A DNA stretch of 49,168 nucleotides from a virus, in the IMG/VR virus record IMGVR_UViG_3300030107_004118, positions 3,987 to 53,154 of that record. The stretch is one strand, 5' to 3'. Below are positions 1-8,595 of the stretch, piece by piece. The notes beneath the pieces were generated by a model, which worked only from the letters and a program-made list of their open reading frames with translations, had not been told where the DNA came from and did not search any database. How positions within the stretch are numbered: position 1 is the stretch's first letter; the number at the start of each line of letters is the position of its first letter. The translations under genes and the position numbers were made by a program.

Positions 1-1
1 C

Positions 2-739
2 CTAGCAGTTGATCCAGATCAAAAGCTTACGTGGTGGTATGATTTCAATAGATCTCCACAAAATATAATAGAGAACTTCATATTCAAATCAGCAAGACAG
101 CATAACCTATTTCATAGTTATGTTGGTGCTGAGTGGTGGATAAGAGAACATACAACCATCGAAAGTGATTGGAGATTCCATGTAGATATTGATTTAGATA
201 GACGAGAGAAATGTAATGAAGTACATACAGCACCATTCTCTAGTGTAACATACTTATGTGATAGTGGTCAACCAACTGTATTAGTAGACCATTATAATGA
301 CTGGACTAATACAGACGGACATATTACTGGTGATAATAATTGGACATTCTGGGCTGCACCTAAGTTAGGTAAGCACATCAATTGGTCTATACCATACTTT
401 CATGGAGTACCAGCAAACTTTGGATCTTTAATAGATGAGACTAGAATCACACTCATGTATAATGTATGGAGATGGAAACCATTTGAACCTGCATGTGTAG
501 AATATAATCTACCATATGAAATATCACAAGGTGAAGCTTATATAACCGCAAAAAAAGATACTGAATTACCTTGGCTAGAACCACACGGTTATTTCAACTG
601 TGAACTAGAAGGTTATCCAATATCTATGCAATATCATGGTTACTATCAACAACACAAGAGTTGGATGGTAACTCAATTAGCACCAAATAATATTGATACT
701 ACCCCACGTTTTCCCACGCAAGAGCACCAGACTCATTAA
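2..739 (+). CDS. 2OG-Fe(II) oxygenase-like protein, 5' end outside the window
   Basis: The open frame runs from the window edge to a TAA stop and shows 245 residues; the true start lies upstream. In the visible part, an HVD triad (about H60 and D62), a distal histidine in YFHGV (about H134) and an arginine in the following strand (about R148, TRITLMYNVW) fit the 2-oxoglutarate/Fe(II) dioxygenase double-stranded beta-helix: two His and one Asp bind iron and Arg holds 2-oxoglutarate. The substrate cannot be read from the sequence. It is the only plus-strand gene in this part of the window, and its last 41 bases overlap the end of the convergent gene at 699-1064. The family call is an inference from the motif pattern. 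Confidence 0.7.
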   Translation, partial: LAVDPDQKLTWWYDFNRSPQNIIENFIFKSARQHNLFHSYVGAEWWIREHTTIESDWRFHVDIDLDRREKCNEVHTAPFSSVTYLCDSGQPTVLVDHYNDWTNTDGHITGDNNWTFWAAPKLGKHINWSIPYFHGVPANFGSLIDETRITLMYNVWRWKPFEPACVEYNLPYEISQGEAYITAKKDTELPWLEPHGYFNCELEGYPISMQYHGYYQQHKSWMVTQLAPNNIDTTPRFPTQEHQTH

Positions 740-1064
740 AGATACAAGCATAAACATAATGGTCTGCGTCAGGACAATTACTAGCTATAGGAAACCAATC
801 CTCTGCATTTGATTGTGCTGTAGTTATACTACTGTATCTTAGAGTACCATAAGTACTATTCTTAAATTCTGATAACAGTGGATCAGACATGAATCCTTCA
901 TACCATGTCCAGATGGTATTAATCTTAGCTGTATCACCTGCAGCTTCTAATAGTCTTATCTTTGAAGCATCATACCATAGTACTGGTAATCCTATTGCTT
1001 TAGAATAATCGCTGAGTGTGTTTTGTAGTGCTTTATAGTCCATAGGAGTTATGTTAATCATCAT
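699..1064 (-). CDS. Hypothetical protein, 121 residues
   Basis: This is a small acidic, aromatic-rich protein that I do not recognise. It has no signal peptide, membrane segment or metal-binding pattern. It is the last gene of the minus-strand adhesin block. Its start overlaps the end of the upstream PKHD-type oxygenase by 11 bases, which argues for translational coupling. Its 3' end overlaps the convergent plus-strand oxygenase by 41 bases. It begins with two adjacent ATG codons, so the start may be one codon later. Position suggests an accessory to the tail-fibre or oxygenase genes, but nothing in the sequence proves it. Confidence 0.6.
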   Translation of the reverse strand: MMINITPMDYKALQNTLSDYSKAIGLPVLWYDASKIRLLEAAGDTAKINTIWTWYEGFMSDPLLSEFKNSTYGTLRYSSITTAQSNAEDWFPIASNCPDADHYVYACIFNESGALAWENVG

Positions 1065-1731
1065 AAGTTGATGAGTACTGTCTTATTAATTTATATCTTA
1101 TCTGGTTAAAGTATGTAGTAGGGTCAATATCATGTGTCCATTTATTACTATCAATAGAAGTTAAACAATAGTATTGTAGATCCTGATAATCATATAACAA
1201 CTCACGAATGAATACATCTTGTATTAGAGTTTGTAACCATGTAACACATACTCTTCTTTCTCCTTTAGTCACAGGTGTTACCTTGTGCCATAAATTTGGA
1301 TCAAATAATATACATTCACCTTTGTTAAGTCTATAACTATATGTTTCAGATCCAAATCTAACCTGAAGATCACCACCATCGTATTCATCAGGACTATTGA
1401 TTGCTGTTATCATCACATAATCTGATCTCAGATTCCTATTCATAATAGGCAGATCATTATGAAAATCATAGTGACCTCCATCACTCTCAGTATACTTAAC
1501 AAACATTGGTCCTGTTGTTCTCTTCACACAGAGAGCTGATATAAAAGAAGACTTCCATAAATTGTCTTCCCATAACTCAATAGGACTATCATCATCCTTT
1601 AATTGTTGAGTTCTCTTTATTTTTCTGTTATCAGTACCAGTATTACTACCGTCTATAAATTCACCTTCATCAAAATATTTTTGGATATTATCACAAACGG
1701 CTGGATCCAGCCACATCATTTTACGAATCAT
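1054..1731 (-). CDS. PKHD-type 2OG-Fe(II) hydroxylase
   Basis: The 225-residue protein has the prolyl/lysyl-hydroxylase-like signature: H91 and D93 in FHNDL, the strand motif EYDGGDL (about 116-122), distal H149 in LWHKVTPV, and R159/R160 as the 2-oxoglutarate anchor. PKHD-type enzymes of this size are known from bacteria (the YbiX group) and T4-like cyanophages; they hydroxylate side chains, but the phage substrate is unknown. It lies immediately downstream of a tail-fibre-assembly-like gene and collar-fibre genes, so a virion fibre is a plausible substrate (inference). It ends 11 bases inside the next gene. Confidence 0.85.
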   Translation of the reverse strand: MIRKMMWLDPAVCDNIQKYFDEGEFIDGSNTGTDNRKIKRTQQLKDDDSPIELWEDNLWKSSFISALCVKRTTGPMFVKYTESDGGHYDFHNDLPIMNRNLRSDYVMITAINSPDEYDGGDLQVRFGSETYSYRLNKGECILFDPNLWHKVTPVTKGERRVCVTWLQTLIQDVFIRELLYDYQDLQYYCLTSIDSNKWTHDIDPTTYFNQIRYKLIRQYSSTYDD

Positions 1732-1733
1732 AT

Positions 1734-2609
1734 TTACAAACCTGCAGCAGCTTTAGCTTCATCTAATTTTTTCTGATCTTCTTCTATCTGAGCAATTAAT
1801 ATCTCGACAGGATCAGTCAAGTGTGATATAGATGGTACATTAAAATGTGGTGCAGGTCTTGAGAACTTCAACGCTAAATTAACATACTCATGCATTATAT
1901 AATCCATAGAATCCATATCAGCAGTAGTACTTGATGCATCTGGTGGGAATTGAATGTACTGTTCATCAGTTGCTAGATACCCAACACCAGCATTATGAGG
2001 TTGGTAATGCTTTTTGTAGATAGCTGGATCAATAGGAATATTAATCTTAGCTAGCACATGTATACCACTCTCAAATGCATCAGGCAATTCTCTAACCTTT
2101 GCTCTATAAGTTTTCCACTGTACTTTCTCTTCAGCAGTAACAGGTGCATCTTCAAGCATTGTCCAATCAGATGTATGTAAGAAGAAATCTCTCCATGCTT
2201 TTATTCTTGTTAAGCTTAACCCACTCTCTCTTTCAATTATTCTATTAAACTTCTGATCTATATCATCTATCTGTACTGATAGTATAGCATCAAATGCTTC
2301 TTTTATCTTATCAACAAAATCCTTTGCTGTTGTTAAGTTTGGTTCATCAAATACATAATCCTTCCAGAAATACTCACCAGTAGTATGATTACGAACATAC
2401 TTACTCTTGTTGCAAGTATATGATTCAGTTGGATTATCAAAGTACTTAAATGTCTGTAACCTATCCTTATCAGTACTCCATAAAGGATCTAAGATAGGAG
2501 CAATATAAGTAGTCCAATCAATATCTGATATTGTTTTGGTTGTAATACCACGAGTTATTACTCTGTTAGTACCACTAATAATTAATGAGTTATTATTGAG
2601 CGTAGACAT
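1734..2609 (-). CDS. Tail-fibre-assembly-like protein with XkdW-type segment
   Basis: This 291-residue protein contains, at about residues 130-180, the pattern of phage tail-fibre assembly proteins: RIKAWRDFFLHTSDWTMLED, then a short linker, W..YR..VRELPD. The SDW...DAP....W..YR..+R+.P consensus is a hallmark of XkdW/gp38-like chaperones or fibre-tip proteins. The N-terminal part (repeated I/T stretches, then WTTYIAPILDPLW) is not recognised. It sits directly after an oxygenase and three collar-domain fibre genes, which supports a role in fibre folding or as a fibre-associated protein. There is no signal peptide. The remaining domains are unknown. Confidence 0.6.
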   Translation of the reverse strand: MSTLNNNSLIISGTNRVITRGITTKTISDIDWTTYIAPILDPLWSTDKDRLQTFKYFDNPTESYTCNKSKYVRNHTTGEYFWKDYVFDEPNLTTAKDFVDKIKEAFDAILSVQIDDIDQKFNRIIERESGLSLTRIKAWRDFFLHTSDWTMLEDAPVTAEEKVQWKTYRAKVRELPDAFESGIHVLAKINIPIDPAIYKKHYQPHNAGVGYLATDEQYIQFPPDASSTTADMDSMDYIMHEYVNLALKFSRPAPHFNVPSISHLTDPVEILIAQIEEDQKKLDEAKAAAGL

Positions 2610-2614
2610 TTTTA

Positions 2615-3316
2615 TTATACGGGTTGTTGATAGAACCAGCCTGTTACAATATATTTAGTTCCTTTGAGAACCAAATTACCTCTATGAGTGTGTGTATAAC
2701 CAGCAGGCCATATTACTATTGTTCCTGTGGTAGGTTTAATCCTTCTCTTTTGATAGAAGAACTCAGTCTCACCACCATCAAAATCTTCATTAAGATATAT
2801 CATCCATGTAGCAGTTCTATTTGCTTCATTGTATGATCCATCTTCATGATGAAATACATGGTAACCACCTCCCTCTGGAGTCTGTTGCATCTTAACATGC
2901 CAAGACGTTAAAGGAACTGACCCCAGTGAATCATATACTGTACAATAATGGTTTAATGTAGACTGTAAGTATTGATTGACTTGAGCTGAAAGAGTACCAC
3001 TTAAACAATCTAACATACATCCAAGATCATTACGACCTAATGTTCTTGTCTTGAACTGAGAGTTACCAGGCATAGCATGTGCTTCACCTGAATATGGATC
3101 GGTAAGAGGCATGTCTCTCTCATTATTAGTGATGAGTGCTTGCTGTTGCCAAGTGTGGAAGAAATTAATAAGATCGTTACAAAAAGCAGAGGGAACAAAG
3201 TTCTCCCATACTCCTATGAAATCATCAAACTGTCCTTTATCTCCCATTAAGGTCATGGGTACTATAGGTGTAACCATCTCACAATAGTTAGATGCACCCG
3301 ATGATGTTATCGCCAT
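2615..3316 (-). CDS. 2OG-Fe(II) oxygenase, prolyl 4-hydroxylase-like
   Basis: The 233-residue protein carries a metal site in HVFHHEDGS (H156/H157 with E158/D159), the strand motif DFDGGETEF (about 178-186), and a distal THTHRG (H209/H211) followed by KGTKYIVTGW, where lysine rather than arginine may hold the co-substrate. This is the classic C-terminal prolyl 4-hydroxylase layout. Which adjacent His and acidic residue bind iron is ambiguous. It lies between the tail-fibre-assembly-like gene and the collar-fibre genes, the same context as the PKHD enzyme downstream, and is spaced only a few bases from each neighbour. Confidence 0.85.
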   Translation of the reverse strand: MAITSSGASNYCEMVTPIVPMTLMGDKGQFDDFIGVWENFVPSAFCNDLINFFHTWQQQALITNNERDMPLTDPYSGEAHAMPGNSQFKTRTLGRNDLGCMLDCLSGTLSAQVNQYLQSTLNHYCTVYDSLGSVPLTSWHVKMQQTPEGGGYHVFHHEDGSYNEANRTATWMIYLNEDFDGGETEFFYQKRRIKPTTGTIVIWPAGYTHTHRGNLVLKGTKYIVTGWFYQQPV

Positions 3317-3324
3317 AATTTAAT

Positions 3325-5772
3325 TTACCAAGCTTTAATAAGATATTTTACTCTAAAGTATTTTAGCACAAGTGGAATAGGTGTGCGTGGAACAATACCA
3401 GCAGATACTGTTATTTGTTCAGCACCAGTCATTGTAAGTGTACCATCATTTACAGTCATTGCAGCTGCTGATGGTGTAACTGATAATGTTTTATCAATAA
3501 AGAATGATACTGCTTGACCATTTTCATTGTTTACATTTTCATTGACTTTGTTTTTACCATATACATTGGAATATGCATCACTGGTACCTGGATCAACGGA
3601 ATCTTGAGGTGTTTTATCACCAGCATCAGTTGCAGGGTATGCCCTTCCAGGTCCCCACATGATTCGTACTCCTCCATCTCCTCCATTACCTGCAGTAGCT
3701 GTAGTGTCTGTACTAATAGCAGTATTATAACATGCTCCGCCTCCTCCGCCAACATCTCCACCATCAGTACCATTAAAATGTGTATATGTTGACGTAGATC
3801 CAACAGCATCTTGCGAGGTTGCGAACACAGTTCCAAGTCCACCACTAGCACTACTCAATTGCCATGCTATACCACCTGGATTATCATCAATTGAACTTCC
3901 AGCAGTACCAGTATTTGTTAGATTCCACGAAAATCTATATGTACCAGCAGCAACAGTACCAAGATCTATATTAGTATCAGCAGTACCATCTTGTATTGGA
4001 CTGGTATTTTTCTTTACTCCATCCCAATAGACATCAGCAACATCATCAGCTTGAACCCTTATCCATAACTGTGTAGCACCAGTAAGAGTAACTAAACGCT
4101 GTCCAAATTGATTCTGATTTAGATATGGATCTGGAAGATGCTCATTTCCTGGTATAGGTCTACCCTTAGAAATACCATACTGCTGCATAAATGTAGACCA
4201 ATAAGTATTGGTTGCATTTGTTGGATGCATTAATACCCAGTTATTATTATTCTGATAAGGTGCAGTTGAGTTTCCACCAGCAGTACCACCAGAACCACCT
4301 TGTCCACCATTCATAACACCACCTTCAGTGTTTTGGTCAATTGGACTACCTTGAACACCATTAGCTCCTTGTCCTTTTAATCCTACTCCACCACCTCCAC
4401 ATCCACCAGAGGGGAAATTTTGATGTGATCCAGCACCACCACCTCCACCTGATCCATCACCAGATACAATAGGTCCAGTACCACCAGAGGTATTACCTCC
4501 ACCACCATCTCCAGAATATCCACCTGCACCACCGCCACCGCCGTATGTGGTACATTCACCTCCATTACCACCACCATCTCCAACAAAATCACCACCATTC
4601 CTAGATGTATATGAAGATCCTCCTTTACCTCCACCACCACCTTTACAAGTAGCAGCAGATATAAAATAACTATCATTACCTTCAGGCCATGTTGATGGAT
4701 ATTCTACATCTGTACCTTGACCACCAGCACCTACGACTACTGTGTAACTAGAGCCTGGTGCCACTACTATATTATTCTTATATCCTAGGCCCCCACCGCC
4801 TCCTCCTACCATTATTCCAGTACCACCAGCACCACCACCAACACATACAACACATATAGACGTTACACCAGCTGGTGCTGTCCAACTATGAGTACCTGGA
4901 TCTGTAAATTCTACTTGACCAATAGCATCTGTTTGAGTTCCACTAGTAAATTCATGTGCATATGTTGGAGATATATCATAAGAATACTGTGCTAATGTAC
5001 CTGCTCCAGGATCTATACCTCTTCTTGGTCTATATTCACAGAAATAATGTGAGTGTTCAGCAGCATATCCTCTATCTTCAGGAACCCACTGTTGAATTGG
5101 AGATCTATTGGTAACATAGTTTGGAGATCTATTATCATCCATAGCAAGACCCTTTTCATATGTCTGTGGTCCTGCTTCACTACCTAAAACTGTATGAGTA
5201 TGTGGTGGTGGTCCACTTAATGTGTGTGGTTGTAAAGGTCCAATCTTTATAACTGCCTGACCAGACAATGTTCCTTTAACAAATCCTGTTACAGAACTAT
5301 ATCCAGTTACACGAACTGTCCCAAACCCATACTCCTCAAGTTGCCTAGCTCTGCTAATATACCATTCACCACCAGTCATACCCACTTCCATAGTAGATAA
5401 GTCTGGTGTCTGTGATCCAGCTCCATCAATACCATCAGGACCATTAACTCTCTTCATCCTCATGTCTGGTAACTTAAATGTACCAGTGAGTTGAGTGTTA
5501 TCACCCCAATCTCTGAGGTCAACTAAAGTAGGAGCAGTTCCACCATACTTATTCTGTAATGCATCATACAATAAAGGGAAGTCAGCAATATTTAATTGTC
5601 TTCCATCACAATACAACCAACCAGGATATTGGTGCTCAACCTTTGATGCATTGGTAGAATCTCCATCATCATGTGCACCTACAAAGACAGACATGATAGC
5701 TCCAACAGGAGCACCATAGTCGTTACTCATGTCTGAATAATGATTTTTAAAGGATCCTCTTTCTCTAGGCAT
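3325..5772 (-). CDS. Tail-collar fibre protein with glycine-rich and PA14-like regions
   Basis: The 815-residue protein starts with a phage tail-collar domain (about 16-105: GAIMSVFVG, YPGWLYCDGRQL, then FKLPDMR), as in short tail fibres. HxH pairs follow (PHTHTV, EHSHYF), like the iron-binding histidines of T4 gp12/gp37. From about 290 a glycine-rich stretch begins with the HSWTAPAGVTSICVVCVGGG pattern common in cyanophage structural proteins and runs to about 510. A beta-rich segment near 560-660 (LWIRVQADDVADVYWDG) resembles a carbohydrate-binding PA14-like fold (weak). The C-terminus ends YLIKAW, like the two neighbouring collar genes. It is probably a receptor-binding fibre of the virion. 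Confidence 0.85.
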   Translation of the reverse strand: MPRERGSFKNHYSDMSNDYGAPVGAIMSVFVGAHDDGDSTNASKVEHQYPGWLYCDGRQLNIADFPLLYDALQNKYGGTAPTLVDLRDWGDNTQLTGTFKLPDMRMKRVNGPDGIDGAGSQTPDLSTMEVGMTGGEWYISRARQLEEYGFGTVRVTGYSSVTGFVKGTLSGQAVIKIGPLQPHTLSGPPPHTHTVLGSEAGPQTYEKGLAMDDNRSPNYVTNRSPIQQWVPEDRGYAAEHSHYFCEYRPRRGIDPGAGTLAQYSYDISPTYAHEFTSGTQTDAIGQVEFTDPGTHSWTAPAGVTSICVVCVGGGAGGTGIMVGGGGGGLGYKNNIVVAPGSSYTVVVGAGGQGTDVEYPSTWPEGNDSYFISAATCKGGGGGKGGSSYTSRNGGDFVGDGGGNGGECTTYGGGGGAGGYSGDGGGGNTSGGTGPIVSGDGSGGGGGAGSHQNFPSGGCGGGGVGLKGQGANGVQGSPIDQNTEGGVMNGGQGGSGGTAGGNSTAPYQNNNNWVLMHPTNATNTYWSTFMQQYGISKGRPIPGNEHLPDPYLNQNQFGQRLVTLTGATQLWIRVQADDVADVYWDGVKKNTSPIQDGTADTNIDLGTVAAGTYRFSWNLTNTGTAGSSIDDNPGGIAWQLSSASGGLGTVFATSQDAVGSTSTYTHFNGTDGGDVGGGGGACYNTAISTDTTATAGNGGDGGVRIMWGPGRAYPATDAGDKTPQDSVDPGTSDAYSNVYGKNKVNENVNNENGQAVSFFIDKTLSVTPSAAAMTVNDGTLTMTGAEQITVSAGIVPRTPIPLVLKYFRVKYLIKAW

Positions 5773-5773
5773 G

Positions 5774-7030
5774 TTAATACTTTATTAGAAATTCCATAAC
5801 AATGTATGGTGAAACAATATCATCAAACTTATTTACACCAGAAGTACTTATGTTAACAGATGCTTCAAGACCATCTGGTCTCATAGTAGTAACTGCAGTA
5901 GTACAAGTATAATCAGTATCACCTATCTCTCTATCAATAATATGAGAGTGTTGTGTAGCATCAAGTGTGTCTGATCCTGGGGGAACTCCACAGGTTTCTT
6001 CGACATTCCTCGCAGTAGGATATACTGGATCTGCTACCTTATCATTAACAGTATCATATGGTCTTTGTAAACCAACATTTATACCAGGTGTAGGTGCAGT
6101 GTTAGGCCATGATGTTGCTGTAACTACATCACTACCAGATATTGTTTTATCTGGAGTCCAATTACTAGCAGCAATATTTTGAGGTGGATTAGCTGTTGAC
6201 ATCGGGGGTATTAGAGTTAAATTAGCACCATTCTCATGAGAATACCCTAAAAAATGATTTTTGAAAGATGCACAGTTACCACCATTACAAACACCTGGTC
6301 CACTTTTACCATATGTACTACCTAGAACATTCTGCCAATAATGTCTAGCAACTTCATTACACAGTCCACCATAGGTCTCACCAGATTCAGCAGTAAGGTT
6401 AACATCAGCCGCCGACAAATAATATGGTGTAGATCTATTAGGAAACTCAGCACTCTCTTTCACTGCGACTCTAGTACCACCAGAAAAATGCCCATGTGAT
6501 CCTATAGCACCTGCAGGTACTGATGTAGTCTCAGTAGTAGTTGGAAGTGTCCAACCTATTGAACCAATCATATCAAAAGTCTGTGGTGGTATTGTAAATG
6601 CACCATTAAATCCTATGTTAGCAGTGTTACCAACATTAGAAAACATTTCAACACCAACACCTGCTTTCTGTATAGTTGTTGCATTTTCTCCAGTACCAAC
6701 AACCTTATTAATATTTCTATATGATCCTACGTTAGATGATGAAGCAGCTTCTATATGTTTTGATCCTAAATCAGGAACCTGAAACTGAGTTTCAGCAAGA
6801 GCTTGATCAGATTTTTTATACAATGATGTTTCACCAACTCCAAGGATCCTTGCAAGCTCTGGGTAATCTCTCTCATCGTAAACAGAACCATCACATCTCA
6901 AGTAACCTGCTGGTAACTTGTCTATAATCTGTGCGAAATTAGGATCATTATCAGGGATACTAACACCCCAGTTAATAATAGTACCAGGTGCATTACCTAA
7001 CTTAGATCTCTCTTTCTGTAGAAACTTCAT
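5774..7030 (-). CDS. Tail-collar domain fibre protein, 418 residues
   Basis: The N-terminal 80 residues form a tail-collar domain (GTIINWGVSIP, then LPAGYLRCDGSVYDERDYPELARILG and FQVPDLG). HxH motifs occur in GSHGHF and in TQHSHII, in keeping with metal-coordinated trimeric fibre tips. The protein ends with IVMEFLIKY, matching the C-terminal pattern of its two neighbours. Its ATG overlaps the stop of the upstream collar gene by one base (TAATG). It is the middle of three tandem collar-domain paralogues, probably short tail fibres or adhesin subunits. The level of divergence suggests an old duplication or exchange of tips. Confidence 0.85.
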   Translation of the reverse strand: MKFLQKERSKLGNAPGTIINWGVSIPDNDPNFAQIIDKLPAGYLRCDGSVYDERDYPELARILGVGETSLYKKSDQALAETQFQVPDLGSKHIEAASSSNVGSYRNINKVVGTGENATTIQKAGVGVEMFSNVGNTANIGFNGAFTIPPQTFDMIGSIGWTLPTTTETTSVPAGAIGSHGHFSGGTRVAVKESAEFPNRSTPYYLSAADVNLTAESGETYGGLCNEVARHYWQNVLGSTYGKSGPGVCNGGNCASFKNHFLGYSHENGANLTLIPPMSTANPPQNIAASNWTPDKTISGSDVVTATSWPNTAPTPGINVGLQRPYDTVNDKVADPVYPTARNVEETCGVPPGSDTLDATQHSHIIDREIGDTDYTCTTAVTTMRPDGLEASVNISTSGVNKFDDIVSPYIVMEFLIKY

Positions 7031-8592
7031 TAATATGCCCTAATAAGATACATCATACTAATTGCTGGAGTCTTTACATCCACATTAATATTTAGTGCGG
7101 ATGGTAGATTCTGTGGTGCAACTGATGTAGGTTGACCAGACAATGTACTATCAATTTGTATATCATTAACAGCTACAATCGTAGGTGGTTTAAGGAAACC
7201 AGCATTCATTGTAAGCTGGAATGAATAGTGAGTATGAGACTGCTGATTTGAATGATATTCAAGAGCATGATTCAAAGCAACTGGAAATGTTTTAGATGTT
7301 CCTTCATCAGCAGGATTGAATAAATTATTAGCAATATTATCTCCTTCACCCTGATAAGCATACCAGTTCTTACTATTCATATTCGATTCCCTTTCATTAC
7401 AGTTATATGTTGAGTTAACATTACTGTAAGTAGCACCTAAAGGTCTAGGCATAGGACCAGTCCATACTGGTTGTGGGTTGTATGTACCAACACCACCAGT
7501 ATTATTAGGATTGAGTCGTGGTCTACTCATATCAACTATAGTTTGATTTGCAATAAATCTTGTTACCAAAGCAACTCCTTGATTACCACCAACAGTATCA
7601 GGACTACCATCACTAGGTGGTTCTGATGAGACCAACGTCTTTTGCTTAGAATTACCTTCTACATTAGTAATAACCTTTGGACACTGAAAGCTTTCAAAAA
7701 ATCCACCATCATCAAGAACGTATCTATATCCAGTACCTTGGTTACCAATAACAGTAGGATTACCATGTGTATGAGGTGGCATATGATCCTTACTTAACTT
7801 TCTAGGTAAGCTATGGAATGTCTTAAAATAATTTGGTGGGTTTACTGAGAAATTTCTAATCTGTCCAGTTAAACTACTAGAATCTGTAATAGTGAAATTT
7901 ATATCAGAGTTAGCATTATATGATGTACCTGGACTAACACCAGATCCATCACCTTCAATTAATTTATTAGTATTAGTTCCTGTTGGTGTTAAGACATCTG
8001 GTACTGATGGTAGAGTCCAATCTACCTTTAATATTAAGGGGTCTGTTCCTGAAGGAAGTGAGGTAGCAGGTATAGTTATTGAATCACCAGCAGTATATCC
8101 ACCACCAGCATCAACTATCTTAGTTACTCCAGCTCTACCTTGAGCATCTACATCAATAGTTACTTGACAACCAGTTCCACCACTAGGAGAACTTAAAGTA
8201 AAATTATATGTTGAGGCAGTTCTTCCCTCATCTACTTCACCGTTAGTAATAGTCATACCACCAACAGCACCACTCTGATATGTCTGGCCAGCCTGCAATG
8301 CAGCAACACTAACATAATCTTCTTCGTAGTCTGCTAATAATCTAGTATTTAACTGAGGTAAAGCAAACGTATCTCCAGTTATATAATTTGGATATGTCCT
8401 ATTATTAAGACCATTGGTAGGTCCATAAGTATTACCCAAAATAGAAGCCAATACTGGAAAATTCATAGCTTCTAATACTTGACCATTACAAGCTAACCAT
8501 CCTTTTGGTATTGTACCTTGATCTCCCGACCAAGGAAGGATCGTGCCTATTGCCGATCCTCTCATCTTTTTCTCTGCTTCGTACTGTTTCAT
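7030..8592 (-). CDS. Tail-collar domain fibre protein, 520 residues
   Basis: The protein opens with a tail-collar domain (GTILPWSGDQG, IPKGWLACNGQVLEAMNFPV, then FALPQLN) over about 95 residues. A beta-rich middle section (about 105-200) contains a VTKIVDAGGGYTAGDSITIP element, a repeat type common in phage structural proteins. HxH motifs appear in MPPHTHG and QQSHTHY. The C-terminal ISMMYLIRAY resembles the ends of the other two collar proteins. It is the first of the three collar genes, 3 bases after the giant fibre gene, and shares a one-base TAATG junction with the next gene. The likely role is adsorption. Confidence 0.85.
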   Translation of the reverse strand: MKQYEAEKKMRGSAIGTILPWSGDQGTIPKGWLACNGQVLEAMNFPVLASILGNTYGPTNGLNNRTYPNYITGDTFALPQLNTRLLADYEEDYVSVAALQAGQTYQSGAVGGMTITNGEVDEGRTASTYNFTLSSPSGGTGCQVTIDVDAQGRAGVTKIVDAGGGYTAGDSITIPATSLPSGTDPLILKVDWTLPSVPDVLTPTGTNTNKLIEGDGSGVSPGTSYNANSDINFTITDSSSLTGQIRNFSVNPPNYFKTFHSLPRKLSKDHMPPHTHGNPTVIGNQGTGYRYVLDDGGFFESFQCPKVITNVEGNSKQKTLVSSEPPSDGSPDTVGGNQGVALVTRFIANQTIVDMSRPRLNPNNTGGVGTYNPQPVWTGPMPRPLGATYSNVNSTYNCNERESNMNSKNWYAYQGEGDNIANNLFNPADEGTSKTFPVALNHALEYHSNQQSHTHYSFQLTMNAGFLKPPTIVAVNDIQIDSTLSGQPTSVAPQNLPSALNINVDVKTPAISMMYLIRAY

Positions 8593-8595
8593 TGA

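Noticed and set aside
4383-4676. Second minus-strand frame rich in V, E and L inside the collar gene
   Set aside because: It is a frame shadow of the GGN-rich glycine region, with no independent start signal.
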